7,956 bases of DNA from Bacteroidales bacterium (GTDB lineage: Bacteria; Bacteroidota; Bacteroidia; Bacteroidales; FEN-979), in the NCBI GenBank assembly GCA_016926765.1, contig JAFGNY010000368.1, positions 1 through 7,956 of the forward strand, given 5' to 3'. Positions 1-7,594 of this stretch are shown here, one piece after another. The translations under genes were made by a program, and so were the position numbers. Within the stretch, counting starts at the first letter, position 1. Every line of letters starts with the position of its first letter. The notes under the pieces were generated by a model. The model was not told the DNA's origin. It worked only from the letters and a program-made list of their open reading frames with translations, and did not search any database.

Positions 1-2478
1 CACATTTACACCTCCTCTATAGAATAGATTTACATCAATAATTGTATCACTTAAAAAGCATAAATTCCACAAAAATTCATCCCCAACCACATAACCTTGT
101 CTCCCTATCCCCAAGGCTAAATTGTCCTTTTCTAGATGTTGCATAACTTCTCTTCTTGGCCAATCAATCAGGTGTTCTGAATACATAATGAACCTTGAAT
201 CAAAAGGTCGATAAGCATATGACTGAATAATCTGTGGACCATTTTCCTTAAGAGAAATCTTTTTTCGTGCATCAGATAGTTTCCAATCGCGGTTATCCTG
301 CAAATTGTAGGTTTGCCTGATGATCGCATCAGGAGTTTTATCATTCTTAAGTACCCGGAGTCTATTTAATAGTTCGATGGCTTGAAAAGCTACCACAAAA
401 TCATCCCTATGCGTTTTAATTCCTGTTGAATTGACCGGAAATATTTCCGTAATCTGAGGCCAGGTGTTGTATTGTTTGATCTCCTTAACATCTCGTTTGA
501 TGAAAAAATACCACGGGCTTTCGGGCTCTAACTGATGAAACGTCTTATCCTGATAGTCATGGGAATCGAGCCATGCATATTTTTCTTCCCTCAATCCAAA
601 AAGATCGTGGTGAAATACCTTGCATCCTGTTGCCGCCGAATGTTTCACGAAGATGGTGATGGCCGTTCCTTTGGTGATATCAAAAACATTCTCGTCTTTG
701 CTTCCATCCGGGGCTGTTTCTTTTTTCAAGCTGTTTCCGTGTAGATCAAGAATGTATATTTCATTAAAGGTCTTCATCAGACTTTGCCTCATTCCCCTGA
801 AAGTTGGATTATCCAGATAGCTGTGGTTGGTTATCATTCCCACAATTCCTTTTCCGGCTTTATGGATTTTCCATTGAGCAAAGCGCAGGAATTTCACATA
901 ATCATCCTGCAGCCAAAGCTTCTTTTCTTCAAGTTTTTTTCCATCTATTTCATAATAACTTTGAGCACCATCCAGGTTTGTTTTTAAAAGTTCCTCAGTC
1001 CATTTGTTTATATTGGCTGAAATTCCGCTGTATGGCGGGTTTCCCATGATCACCAGGAGCGGTTCTTCCTTTTTCACCTTTCCGGCTTCATGGCTCTCTT
1101 CGCTCAGGCTTTCGAGCCCGGGAATATGGGTCTGGGCCAGGTCTTCCATGTCGAGCGTATTCGTAAGGTAGAGTTTGAACCGTTCCGTGTCTTTCATGGT
1201 ATAGCCCAGTTCCTCCAGCAGAAAGCTCATTTTGATATGCCCGATGGCGTATGGAGCCATCATCAGCTCAAAGGCGTAAAAGTTTTTCAGGACCTGCCCG
1301 CTGATCAGGTTAGGAATTCCGCCGTCGCCATAGTTATCGCTGTATTCTTTCACGGCCAGCTTAATGGCTTCGGCGGGAAAGGTGAGCGTACCTCCGGCCG
1401 GATCCAGCAGGGTCACCTCTTTGCTTGCCAGTCCGTCGGGCAGATTAAAATGTGATTTCAGTAACTGATGGACGCTTCGCACGATATAGCGCACCACCGG
1501 CTCGGGGGTGTAGTACACACCCCGTTTTTCGCGGGTAGCGGGGTCGTATTCGCTCAAAAACGTTTCGTAAAAATGGACGATGGGGTCTTCGCCTTTTCCG
1601 GCTTTATAATATTGGCGCAGGATGTTGTTGACCTCAGCGGCATTCAGTACCTCGGCTATGTCATCGATCATCACCTCCATGTGACTCGGCAGATCACCCT
1701 GCGAAACAAATCTGAACACATTCCGCAAAATACCGATGGTCTTCGGGATCAGATCGTAGGCCAGCTTCCGGTTGAAACCATTGGTACTTCTTGTCCGGGC
1801 GGCAAACAACCCGTAGGTGATGGTTTGTGAGAAGAGGTCGGCAAATTCTTTTTCGGTAAGGCGGGAGATCAGGAAATGCTTGAACGTATCATAAAATCCA
1901 TAAAGCTCACCTTTGCCTTTTTGCTGCTGTTCCATCTCCACGCTGATCACTTCATCGCGTAGAAAGCGCGTACGCAGGGCAAGCTCTTTGGCCAATTGTC
2001 CGGCCGTAGTGACTTTGGGTAAGGTAAAAGCAAAAAACCTGTCGAACAGTGCCCGTACTTTTTCCACATTTTCGACCGGAGGTGGAATTCCTTTTCTGGC
2101 AAGTCCCGACCGGGCAATAAAGGTCTTGTCGACCAGGTCGCCCTTCCGGTACAGCCGGAATTCATAAAAATCGGTCAGGATCAGGTTGGGGAAGGTTTTG
2201 CGGTAGCGTTTAAGTTGTCCGCTCTCTTCAGTGATGTTCAGATTCGTGCCCGGTTTTTTTGCTTCAATGTATCCCACAATCTGATGTGAGCCGTCCCATA
2301 CGCGGAAGTCAGGATTTCCGGCTTCGGTCTGTTTAGGGAGAGTGGTAATTTGAGTATGCGTCCTGAAGATGCTGTTCGCGAAATCCATAAGGAATCCGGA
2401 GAGGTGCGCGTAATAGCTCTCTTCCCTGGCGTCTCCCTGCACGGTAGTCTTGTTGATTTTTGCCAGATAATCCGTCAT
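1..2478 (-). CDS. Single-chain type IIG/ISP-like restriction-modification enzyme (N-6 adenine methyltransferase plus nuclease), C-terminus outside window
   Basis: This open frame starts at ATG 2478 and runs without a stop for 826 codons to the window edge, so the C-terminus is missing. Residues 57-74 hold a PD-(D/E)XK nuclease core: D57 after NP, then E72-A-K74 in GYIEAK. A mostly helical stretch follows. The adenine methyltransferase starts at RGVYYTPE (319-326), has SAM-binding motif I as DPAGGTLTF (359-367) and catalytic motif IV as GNPPYSG (479-485). The order nuclease, spacer, methyltransferase, target recognition with no helicase motifs fits type IIG enzymes; the GNPPYSG wording resembles the type ISP methyltransferase. 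Such enzymes cut and methylate DNA in the cytoplasm as one polypeptide, usually as phage defence. No separate specificity or restriction gene is visible. The C-terminal half is much more AT-rich than the N-terminal half. A methyltransferase-only role is unlikely given the intact nuclease residues; the recognition site cannot be read from sequence. Confidence 0.88.
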   Translation of the reverse strand, partial: MTDYLAKINKTTVQGDAREESYYAHLSGFLMDFANSIFRTHTQITTLPKQTEAGNPDFRVWDGSHQIVGYIEAKKPGTNLNITEESGQLKRYRKTFPNLILTDFYEFRLYRKGDLVDKTFIARSGLARKGIPPPVENVEKVRALFDRFFAFTLPKVTTAGQLAKELALRTRFLRDEVISVEMEQQQKGKGELYGFYDTFKHFLISRLTEKEFADLFSQTITYGLFAARTRSTNGFNRKLAYDLIPKTIGILRNVFRFVSQGDLPSHMEVMIDDIAEVLNAAEVNNILRQYYKAGKGEDPIVHFYETFLSEYDPATREKRGVYYTPEPVVRYIVRSVHQLLKSHFNLPDGLASKEVTLLDPAGGTLTFPAEAIKLAVKEYSDNYGDGGIPNLISGQVLKNFYAFELMMAPYAIGHIKMSFLLEELGYTMKDTERFKLYLTNTLDMEDLAQTHIPGLESLSEESHEAGKVKKEEPLLVIMGNPPYSGISANINKWTEELLKTNLDGAQSYYEIDGKKLEEKKLWLQDDYVKFLRFAQWKIHKAGKGIVGMITNHSYLDNPTFRGMRQSLMKTFNEIYILDLHGNSLKKETAPDGSKDENVFDITKGTAITIFVKHSAATGCKVFHHDLFGLREEKYAWLDSHDYQDKTFHQLEPESPWYFFIKRDVKEIKQYNTWPQITEIFPVNSTGIKTHRDDFVVAFQAIELLNRLRVLKNDKTPDAIIRQTYNLQDNRDWKLSDARKKISLKENGPQIIQSYAYRPFDSRFIMYSEHLIDWPRREVMQHLEKDNLALGIGRQGYVVGDEFLWNLCFLSDTIIDVNLFYRGGVNV

Positions 2479-2489
2479 ACTTTTTCTTT

Positions 2490-2516
2490 CAAATATAATG
2501 ATCCCATCAATACAAA
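2490..2516 (-). promoter_or_regulatory. Candidate Bacteroidota-type promoter for the restriction-modification gene
   Basis: On the minus strand TATATTTG (2497-2490) matches the Bacteroides -7 consensus TAnnTTTG exactly. A TTTG (2516-2513) lies 15 bases upstream, shorter than the usual spacing of about 19-21, so the -33 match is doubtful. The -7 box ends only 11 bases before the ATG. If real, the transcript would have a very short leader of a few bases. No Shine-Dalgarno sequence is seen before the ATG. Confidence 0.35.
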
Positions 2517-2575
2517 TCGCGGTGTGATGAGACTTTTTCCCGGAAATTTTTAACGAGCTAATGAAATGATAGACG

Positions 2576-2607
2576 AGCGGACAAGCGGACAAGCGGACGA
2601 GCGGACA
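2576..2607. repeat. 8-base tandem repeat, four copies, upstream of the restriction-modification gene
   Basis: Four adjacent copies of AGCGGACA cover 32 bases, with one mismatch (the third copy ends in G). The preceding bases, GACG, look like a decayed extra copy. The array lies about 100-130 bases upstream of the restriction-modification start and beyond the candidate promoter. It lies outside any gene; no hairpin or coding role is apparent. Confidence 0.9.
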
Positions 2608-2627
2608 AATGAAATACTATCAGGAAA

Positions 2628-2648
2628 AGCGAATAGCGCATAGCGAAT
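2628..2648. repeat. 7-base tandem repeat, three copies
   Basis: Three adjacent 7-base units read AGCGAAT, AGCGCAT, AGCGAAT, so the middle copy has one change. It lies 20 bases from the 8-base array in the same spacer and shares the AGCG start with it. It is noncoding, 63 bases past the decarboxylase stop. Confidence 0.8.
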
Positions 2649-2654
2649 ATCCCC

Positions 2655-2676
2655 ATCCTATCCTACAACCTACAAC
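2655..2676. repeat. Short tandem duplications (ATCCT x2, CTACAAC x2)
   Basis: ATCCT occurs twice in a row (2655-2664), overlapping by two bases a perfect double of the 7-base unit CTACAAC (2663-2676). Two copies alone are weak evidence, but they lie in a 233-base spacer that already holds two other arrays. Apart from these patches and the candidate promoter, the spacer 2479-2711 shows no gene, RNA or convincing terminator. Confidence 0.5.
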
Positions 2677-2711
2677 TTCTCCATTCTTACTTCCGACCAC
2701 TAACCTCTGAC

Positions 2712-5018
2712 TTATTCCTTGATGCACATCGTTTGAAAATACTTCTTCCCGTTCCGCTCCGTGCGTTCCACGCCATGGATGTCGCTTTCATAGCCGGGGA
2801 AAGCATTTTCGAAATCCTGACGCAGTTTCAGGTAATCCCAGATGGGTTTCGCTTTGTCATTCATCTTCTCTCCGCCCATCATGATGGGGATTCCCGGAGG
2901 ATAGGGGACGATCATCACCGCAGGAATCCGGCCCATCATCTTGTCGAGGTCCACATACTCCACATTTTTTCTGACCACGGCATGATAGGCATCAGCCGGT
3001 TTCATCGCCTGATCGGGGATCACCTGGAAAGCCTCCTGCATGCGGTCCAGCATCCGGTGTTCGCGGATATACCGGTGTACCTCATTGGCATGCTCCTTTA
3101 ACCCAACTTTTCCGTAAGCTTCAGGCCAGGCTGCCACCATCTCGGGAAAAACTTCCGCCATCGGGGCATTTCGGTCGTAGGCCTCCTTGAATTTCAGCAG
3201 TTCGGCAAACAGCGAGCCCTGTTTCCCACGGGTGGTTCCCAACGAATTCAGCAGAAGGAAGGAGTAGTAATCGGTTTTCTCACACACTATCCCTTTGTCG
3301 ATCAGGTAATTGGTAACCAGTGAAGCCGGAATCCCTTCCTCTGTCATCTCGCCATGATCATTGATGCCCGGAGTGGTAAAGGTCAGCTTGATCGGGTCGA
3401 GCATGGCGTAGTCGTCCTCGATATCGTTGAATCCATGCCAGGGATTATCCTTGCTCATCACCCAGGCCGACTGGGTTTTGGCAAGCACTTCTGCCGGCAC
3501 ATCTTCAATGTTCACCCATTCGTTGTCCAATTTAATCCGTTCGGGCTGCCACATCCCGAAAAACCAATCATCGGCGTTTTTCTTCTGCAGATCCTTAAGA
3601 ATCGTGATCATCTTTTTCCGGAGATGAATGGCTTCGATGATGGTGTCATTCCAGATGATCCCGCCGCTGTCGTCCATCATTTTTGTAGCCACATCCAATG
3701 AGGCGACCATGCTGTACTGGGGAGAGGTGGAACCATGCATCATGTAAGATTCATTGAACTCATCGGGATTGACTGTAACATGGCTACCATTACGGATATG
3801 TAGCATCGATGCCTGCGAGAAAGCTGTCAACAGCTTGTGTGTCGACTGGGAAACAAAGATAGGGGGATGCTCATTATTGAGATCATCGTCGGCCATGCCG
3901 AAATGGTTGGTGTAGACCGGGTGGAACCGTGCATAGGCATACCAGGCTTCATCAAAATGGAGGTTTTCGACACTCCGCGCCAGCTGCTTTTTGATCTGGA
4001 TCACATTGTAACAAACCCCATCATAGGTGGAATTGGTCAACGCCGACATCTTGGGGGTCTCATTTTTCTTGTCGGGAGTGATCAGGCCCGATGCCTGAAT
4101 TTTTTGTCTGATCGATTCGGGTGAAAATTCGGAGAGCCTCACCGGGCCAATGATCCCACGCATATTTCGCCGGGGAATCATATAGACCGGGATCGCCTCG
4201 GTGATCACCATGGCATAATTCAGGGATTTGTGGCAGTTCCGGTCGACAAAAGCGATATCATCCCTCACCAGCTGGCTGCGCCAGATGATCTGGTTGACAT
4301 TGGATGTGCCGTTGAGGACATAATAAGTATAATCGGCTCCGAAAACGCGGGCCGAATTCTTTTCGGCATCACCGGTCACTCCGCTATGATCCAGGAGCGA
4401 CCCCAGTTCGGGAACGGAGATGGAGAGGTCGGAACGAAGGGTGTTCTCACCGAAAAACTTATGGAACAACACTCCGGCCGGACTTCTCAGGAACCCCTCC
4501 CCTCCCATATGTCCGGGCGTATGCCAGGCGTATTTGTACTCCTGGGCATACCTGACCATCTCCCCGAAAAAGGCAGGGTAGACAGAAGCCGTGTACCTGT
4601 CGAGGTGCATGACGATCCTTCCGGCCAGAAATTCGATGGTATCGGCTGTTTTCCACAGGTATCCGTCAATGCACTGAAGCACCTCTACCGGGATATCTTC
4701 TGTTTCCAACCTGCTGGCCAATAACAGAATGGGCAGCGTGGCGTTTCGGGCCCTGATCTTCCTGACCAATTCACAGGCGGTGGACTTTTCCGTGGAATCC
4801 TCTTCAGGAAGATTCCAGTCGACAACGACGGCGCCGATATCGGCCCGCGACCGTTTAATCTCCATGGCATCTTCGTAGGTAAAGGAGGGAATGATGCTGC
4901 AATCCTGAACCTCTTCCAGTTCTTCGATCAGTTCGGCCAGCCGGAAGCCTTCATCGGTATGTTCATGAAACTGACCGGAAACGATCAGCACCGGCCATTG
5001 ATGTCGTGTGATTTTCAT
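2712..5018 (-). CDS. PLP-dependent Arg/Lys/Orn decarboxylase, most like biodegradative arginine decarboxylase (AdiA type)
   Basis: This 768-residue protein is a full-length group III (fold type I) basic amino acid decarboxylase; E. coli AdiA is about 756. Residues 1-135 form the receiver-like wing domain with hydrophobic strands (PVLIVSG, IGAVVVDWNLP, LPILLLAS). The PLP domain shows WHTPGHMGG near 166, LNGTSN, HFDEAWYAYARF with D356 expected to contact the PLP ring nitrogen, and STHKLL with K395 as the Schiff-base lysine. The C-terminal domain has WHGF, LDPIK and PYPPGIP. It would decarboxylate arginine to agmatine (or lysine to cadaverine) in the cytoplasm, consuming a proton. HFDEAWYAYARF and the ending MCIKE favour arginine; parts such as the WFF-MWQPE stretch and YVDLDKMMGRI recall lysine decarboxylase, so substrate is not certain. 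It starts 17 bases after the antiporter stop, without a Shine-Dalgarno sequence, and is surely cotranscribed with it. The frame is intact. Confidence 0.93.
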   Translation of the reverse strand: MKITRHQWPVLIVSGQFHEHTDEGFRLAELIEELEEVQDCSIIPSFTYEDAMEIKRSRADIGAVVVDWNLPEEDSTEKSTACELVRKIRARNATLPILLLASRLETEDIPVEVLQCIDGYLWKTADTIEFLAGRIVMHLDRYTASVYPAFFGEMVRYAQEYKYAWHTPGHMGGEGFLRSPAGVLFHKFFGENTLRSDLSISVPELGSLLDHSGVTGDAEKNSARVFGADYTYYVLNGTSNVNQIIWRSQLVRDDIAFVDRNCHKSLNYAMVITEAIPVYMIPRRNMRGIIGPVRLSEFSPESIRQKIQASGLITPDKKNETPKMSALTNSTYDGVCYNVIQIKKQLARSVENLHFDEAWYAYARFHPVYTNHFGMADDDLNNEHPPIFVSQSTHKLLTAFSQASMLHIRNGSHVTVNPDEFNESYMMHGSTSPQYSMVASLDVATKMMDDSGGIIWNDTIIEAIHLRKKMITILKDLQKKNADDWFFGMWQPERIKLDNEWVNIEDVPAEVLAKTQSAWVMSKDNPWHGFNDIEDDYAMLDPIKLTFTTPGINDHGEMTEEGIPASLVTNYLIDKGIVCEKTDYYSFLLLNSLGTTRGKQGSLFAELLKFKEAYDRNAPMAEVFPEMVAAWPEAYGKVGLKEHANEVHRYIREHRMLDRMQEAFQVIPDQAMKPADAYHAVVRKNVEYVDLDKMMGRIPAVMIVPYPPGIPIMMGGEKMNDKAKPIWDYLKLRQDFENAFPGYESDIHGVERTERNGKKYFQTMCIKE

Positions 5019-5035
5019 AGGATTCGGATTAGGAA

Positions 5036-6337
5036 TTATGATTGGTTTGTTTTCTTTGGGGTAAGCAGCATCGCGTAAACAGCCATGATGACCAGTACCA
5101 GTGCAATCACCAGCCAGAGTTCACCAAGTGTTGCTGAAACGAATGCAGAGATGATAAAGAGAGAGGAGATGGCGACGATTATTTTTGTGCTGATCTTGCC
5201 GGAGCCCTCTTCCCTCTCTTTCTTGATCAGTGCAATGCCTGACCAGAAATAGGGGAACAGCAGCAACAGTACAGAAAGGGTTACGGTGATATTAAATGCC
5301 GTAGCTACGTTACTGCCGAGCATCATCAGGATCCCCTGCAGGATGGTCATGATGATCCCGTTGATGACCAGCCCTTTGCTGTTGATGCCGTGTTTGTTGG
5401 TGAAAGAGTAGGCTTTGGGAAGGAACCCATTGTCGGCGCTGGTTTTGGCGGCGCTGGCAGAAGAGAGGTTCCATACCAGGAAACTGGCGAGGCAGGCGAT
5501 AGCCATTACAATGGAGACGACATCTCCAACGACGATTGACCCGGTGATCTTTTGCATAGACATGGCAAATGAGGCAGGTGCGTTCTGGATATCCTTAGCC
5601 GAAAACATCCCTTCGATCACCGTAGTGGAAGCGATATAAATAATCGCCACAATGATAAATCCGGTGATCGTAGCGACCGGCACAATCTTTTTCGGATTCC
5701 GGATGTACACATTGTTAGTGGCTACACTTTCCACTCCTACAAAAGCGAAAATCAGCACTGCAAAACCCGACATAATCGCCATCCCATCTTTTTTTCCGCT
5801 GACATTCCAGTTATCATGGAACTGGGTCAGGTCAAAATCAAACCATCCTGCAACAGCTGTAATAATTACCGAAAGCAGCAGGAACGTCACGGTGATGGAG
5901 ACGATCTTCGTGATGATGCCAGCTCCGTGTAACGACAGAGCGATAAATACCCAGATCAGGACGATGACGGTGATTCCCAATATGACCGGATGTTTCAGTT
6001 GTGGTAAGAAGATCTCCATATAGCCCAGTCCGGCAATGAGGATCGAGACATTGGAGATCAGGTTCCCGTAAACGTAAAAGAACCCGCTCTTGGCGCCCAG
6101 GATAGGGTTGACGTAGGTTGCCAGGGCAGTTGGGCTGGGGTCCTCAAACCGTGACCCGGCACGCACATAGACCAGTGTCAGGAAAAGGGCTCCGATGGTC
6201 ACGAGGATAAACGAGATCAATGTAATCGATCCGGTAAAAGCAAGTTGCTGGGGCAGGGCAATGACACCGCTGCCGGCAAGGCTTGACACGATCAGCGCCA
6301 CCGCACCGACCAGTCCTAATTTTTTCTTGTCATCCAT
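5036..6337 (-). CDS. APC-family basic amino acid/amine antiporter (AdiC/CadB type)
   Basis: This 433-residue inner-membrane protein has about twelve hydrophobic segments and the APC-family fold. It shares many local motifs with arginine/agmatine antiporter AdiC: GSGVIALP (22-29), DPSP (66-69), WNVSG (177-181), GVES (201-204), NPKK..VP.AT (214-223) and AAK.SAD.G near 296-304. By my reading S23, N96, E203 and W289 match the AdiC substrate-site and gating residues S26, N101, E208 and W293, while F197 replaces W202 and S19 replaces N22. It would import the amino acid and export the amine made by the adjacent decarboxylase. It is the first gene of the pair, the order seen in cadBA of E. coli. N96 and the decarboxylase type favour arginine/agmatine, but lysine/cadaverine remains possible. 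The start ATG 6337 gives a normal family N-terminus. The 144-base spacer upstream must hold the promoter; the only hint is a weak TAACTTTA at 6379-6372. Confidence 0.9.
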   Translation of the reverse strand: MDDKKKLGLVGAVALIVSSLAGSGVIALPQQLAFTGSITLISFILVTIGALFLTLVYVRAGSRFEDPSPTALATYVNPILGAKSGFFYVYGNLISNVSILIAGLGYMEIFLPQLKHPVILGITVIVLIWVFIALSLHGAGIITKIVSITVTFLLLSVIITAVAGWFDFDLTQFHDNWNVSGKKDGMAIMSGFAVLIFAFVGVESVATNNVYIRNPKKIVPVATITGFIIVAIIYIASTTVIEGMFSAKDIQNAPASFAMSMQKITGSIVVGDVVSIVMAIACLASFLVWNLSSASAAKTSADNGFLPKAYSFTNKHGINSKGLVINGIIMTILQGILMMLGSNVATAFNITVTLSVLLLLFPYFWSGIALIKKEREEGSGKISTKIIVAISSLFIISAFVSATLGELWLVIALVLVIMAVYAMLLTPKKTNQS

Positions 6338-6449
6338 ATAGCTGGAATTGGTTTATGTTGGCTAATATCTGTAAAGTTATGAAAGTAACCAAAGAAAATT
6401 CGGTACTGCCCTTCAGAAATAATACTACCTTCTACCTTGTTAAATACAT

Positions 6450-6480
6450 TCGTACTTCTTAAATCGTACTTCGTACTTCG
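6450..6480. repeat. 7-base tandem repeat (TCGTACT) just past the ABC permease stop
   Basis: Two perfect adjacent copies of TCGTACT plus three bases of a third fill 6464-6480, ending two bases before the permease stop codon. A separate copy of TTCGTACTTC-like sequence lies at 6449-6458. The array sits in the spacer upstream of the antiporter gene (6338-6481). No rho-independent terminator hairpin is visible here; the remaining spacer is AT-rich and holds no gene. Confidence 0.7.
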
Positions 6481-6481
6481 T

Positions 6482-7594
6482 CTAATGCCATTTAAACAGC
6501 TTCAACCCAACAATGAAAAACACCACCCCAATCACGCTCAGGATAAGAGAAGGGAATGCGACATTGGCAAATCCAGCCCCTTCCACAAAAATACTCCGGA
6601 TGCCATCGGCCAGCATGGTCAGCGGCAGTGGTTTAATAAAGGGAATAGCCCAGTCGGGGAAGTTATGGTAACTGAAAAAGATTCCCGAAAGCACCATCAT
6701 CGGCATGGTGATGATGTTGATGAAGGCATTGCCAACCTCTGTTTTTGAGGTATGACAGGCCATGAAGATGCCTATCCCGGAGAAGGCAAGGTTTCCGGCA
6801 AAAAAGAGGAGGATCAGGGCTGCCATATTTCCCTGGATGGTGATTCCGAAAGCCAGCCAGGCGAACAGCACCAATAAAACCGCCTCAATACTATTCATCG
6901 CCAACCTGACCGTGATCATCGCCACGAGGTAATTCGACCGTTTCATCGGCGTGGCGATCATCCGCCGGAGCAGTTTTTTTGAGCGGTTGTCGATAATGTT
7001 ATACCCCAATCCCCAGAGGCAGGAGAACATTACCCCCATCGCGACCAAACCTGGAATCAGGAAGTCAATGTAGCGGGTTCCGGGAACGTTGAGGAGGTCA
7101 ACCTCTGCAGAGGTCAGGGCACTCACGTCTTCCTGGTAAACCGGATCCCGGATCCCGGATCCCGGATCCCGGATCAGTTTCGCTGGAGGAATCCGGTTCA
7201 GAATGGGTGAAAGCCTGACATACGTTAACTGGGCATCCGGATTGGCCGGATCAAAGTGGTACCGATAGCCTGTGTCGTTGATGGTGATGATCACATTGAT
7301 ATTTCCCCGTTTCAGGCTGACCAGCGCCTTGTCCCAGGGCATCAGATCCATTCTGAAGGCGTTATCGCCCAGTTTGTCATCACGGATTGTGATCGCAAAA
7401 CTACCCGTGTCGGCTGAGATCAGCGCTACATGCCTGATGGTTTCCGGTTTTCGTGTAAAAGCGATCCCCAGTCCGATAGCCATCAGGATGGGGAATCCGA
7501 TCCCCCAGAACAACACGCCGGGTTCCCGGATCTTCTCCAGGATGTTGGCTAAGGTAAGCTGCCAGAGTTGGTTATTCCTGATCCGGTTAATCAT
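6482..7594 (-). CDS. ABC-2 type transporter permease with large extracytoplasmic loop
   Basis: This 370-residue inner-membrane protein is the membrane partner of the ATPase encoded just upstream. One hydrophobic segment (about 28-46) is followed by a large soluble, probably extracytoplasmic region (about 50-175, including YHFDPANPDAQLTYVRL). Five more membrane segments follow, near 177-198, 222-250, 256-280, 287-308 and 346-367. This is the layout of ABC-2 permeases of drug, lipid or polysaccharide exporters; the cargo cannot be told. The GTRYIDFLIPGLVAMGVM stretch is typical of the family. Its ATG lies inside the end of the ATPase gene (8-base overlap), which suggests translational coupling. 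Residues 140-152 are encoded by five perfect 7-base repeats, giving the odd, low-complexity peptide IRDPGSGIRDP in the loop; this part looks inserted rather than conserved. Confidence 0.87.
   Translation of the reverse strand: MINRIRNNQLWQLTLANILEKIREPGVLFWGIGFPILMAIGLGIAFTRKPETIRHVALISADTGSFAITIRDDKLGDNAFRMDLMPWDKALVSLKRGNINVIITINDTGYRYHFDPANPDAQLTYVRLSPILNRIPPAKLIRDPGSGIRDPVYQEDVSALTSAEVDLLNVPGTRYIDFLIPGLVAMGVMFSCLWGLGYNIIDNRSKKLLRRMIATPMKRSNYLVAMITVRLAMNSIEAVLLVLFAWLAFGITIQGNMAALILLFFAGNLAFSGIGIFMACHTSKTEVGNAFINIITMPMMVLSGIFFSYHNFPDWAIPFIKPLPLTMLADGIRSIFVEGAGFANVAFPSLILSVIGVVFFIVGLKLFKWH
7141..7175. repeat. Five perfect 7-base tandem repeats inside the ABC permease gene
   Basis: Five identical adjacent copies of CCGGATC (GATCCGG on the coding strand) cover 35 bases with no mismatch. 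Three units make 21 bases, so the encoded peptide repeats IRDPGSG every seven residues. The array has no stop in any frame on the coding strand. Because 7 is not a multiple of 3, gain or loss of one unit would shift the downstream frame. Each junction also forms the palindrome GGATCC. Confidence 0.95.

Noticed and set aside
1090..1830. Plus-strand open frames of about 120 codons
   Set aside because: They lie opposite the restriction-modification gene, whose minus-strand frame carries clear nuclease and methyltransferase motifs; the plus-strand proteins show no recognisable domain.
1..2478. BREX PglX or a type I HsdM methyltransferase
   Set aside because: The N-terminal PD-(D/E)XK residues (D57, E72, K74) indicate a fused nuclease, which PglX and HsdM lack, and no BREX or hsdS/hsdR genes lie in the window.
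2536..2546. Inverted repeat TTTCC-C-GGAAA upstream of the restriction-modification gene, a possible operator
   Set aside because: The arms are only 5 bases in AT-rich DNA, no controller gene is visible nearby, and such dyads arise by chance.
2608..2711. Terminator after the decarboxylase gene
   Set aside because: The AGCG-containing repeats are direct rather than inverted, and no GC-rich stem followed by a U-run is present on the minus strand.
4230..4724. Plus-strand open frame of 164 codons
   Set aside because: It is antisense to the conserved decarboxylase gene and has no recognisable motif.
6372..6379. TAACTTTA as a -7 promoter element for the antiporter gene
   Set aside because: It differs from TAnnTTTG at the last base, and no TTTG lies at the expected distance upstream, so it was not listed as a feature.
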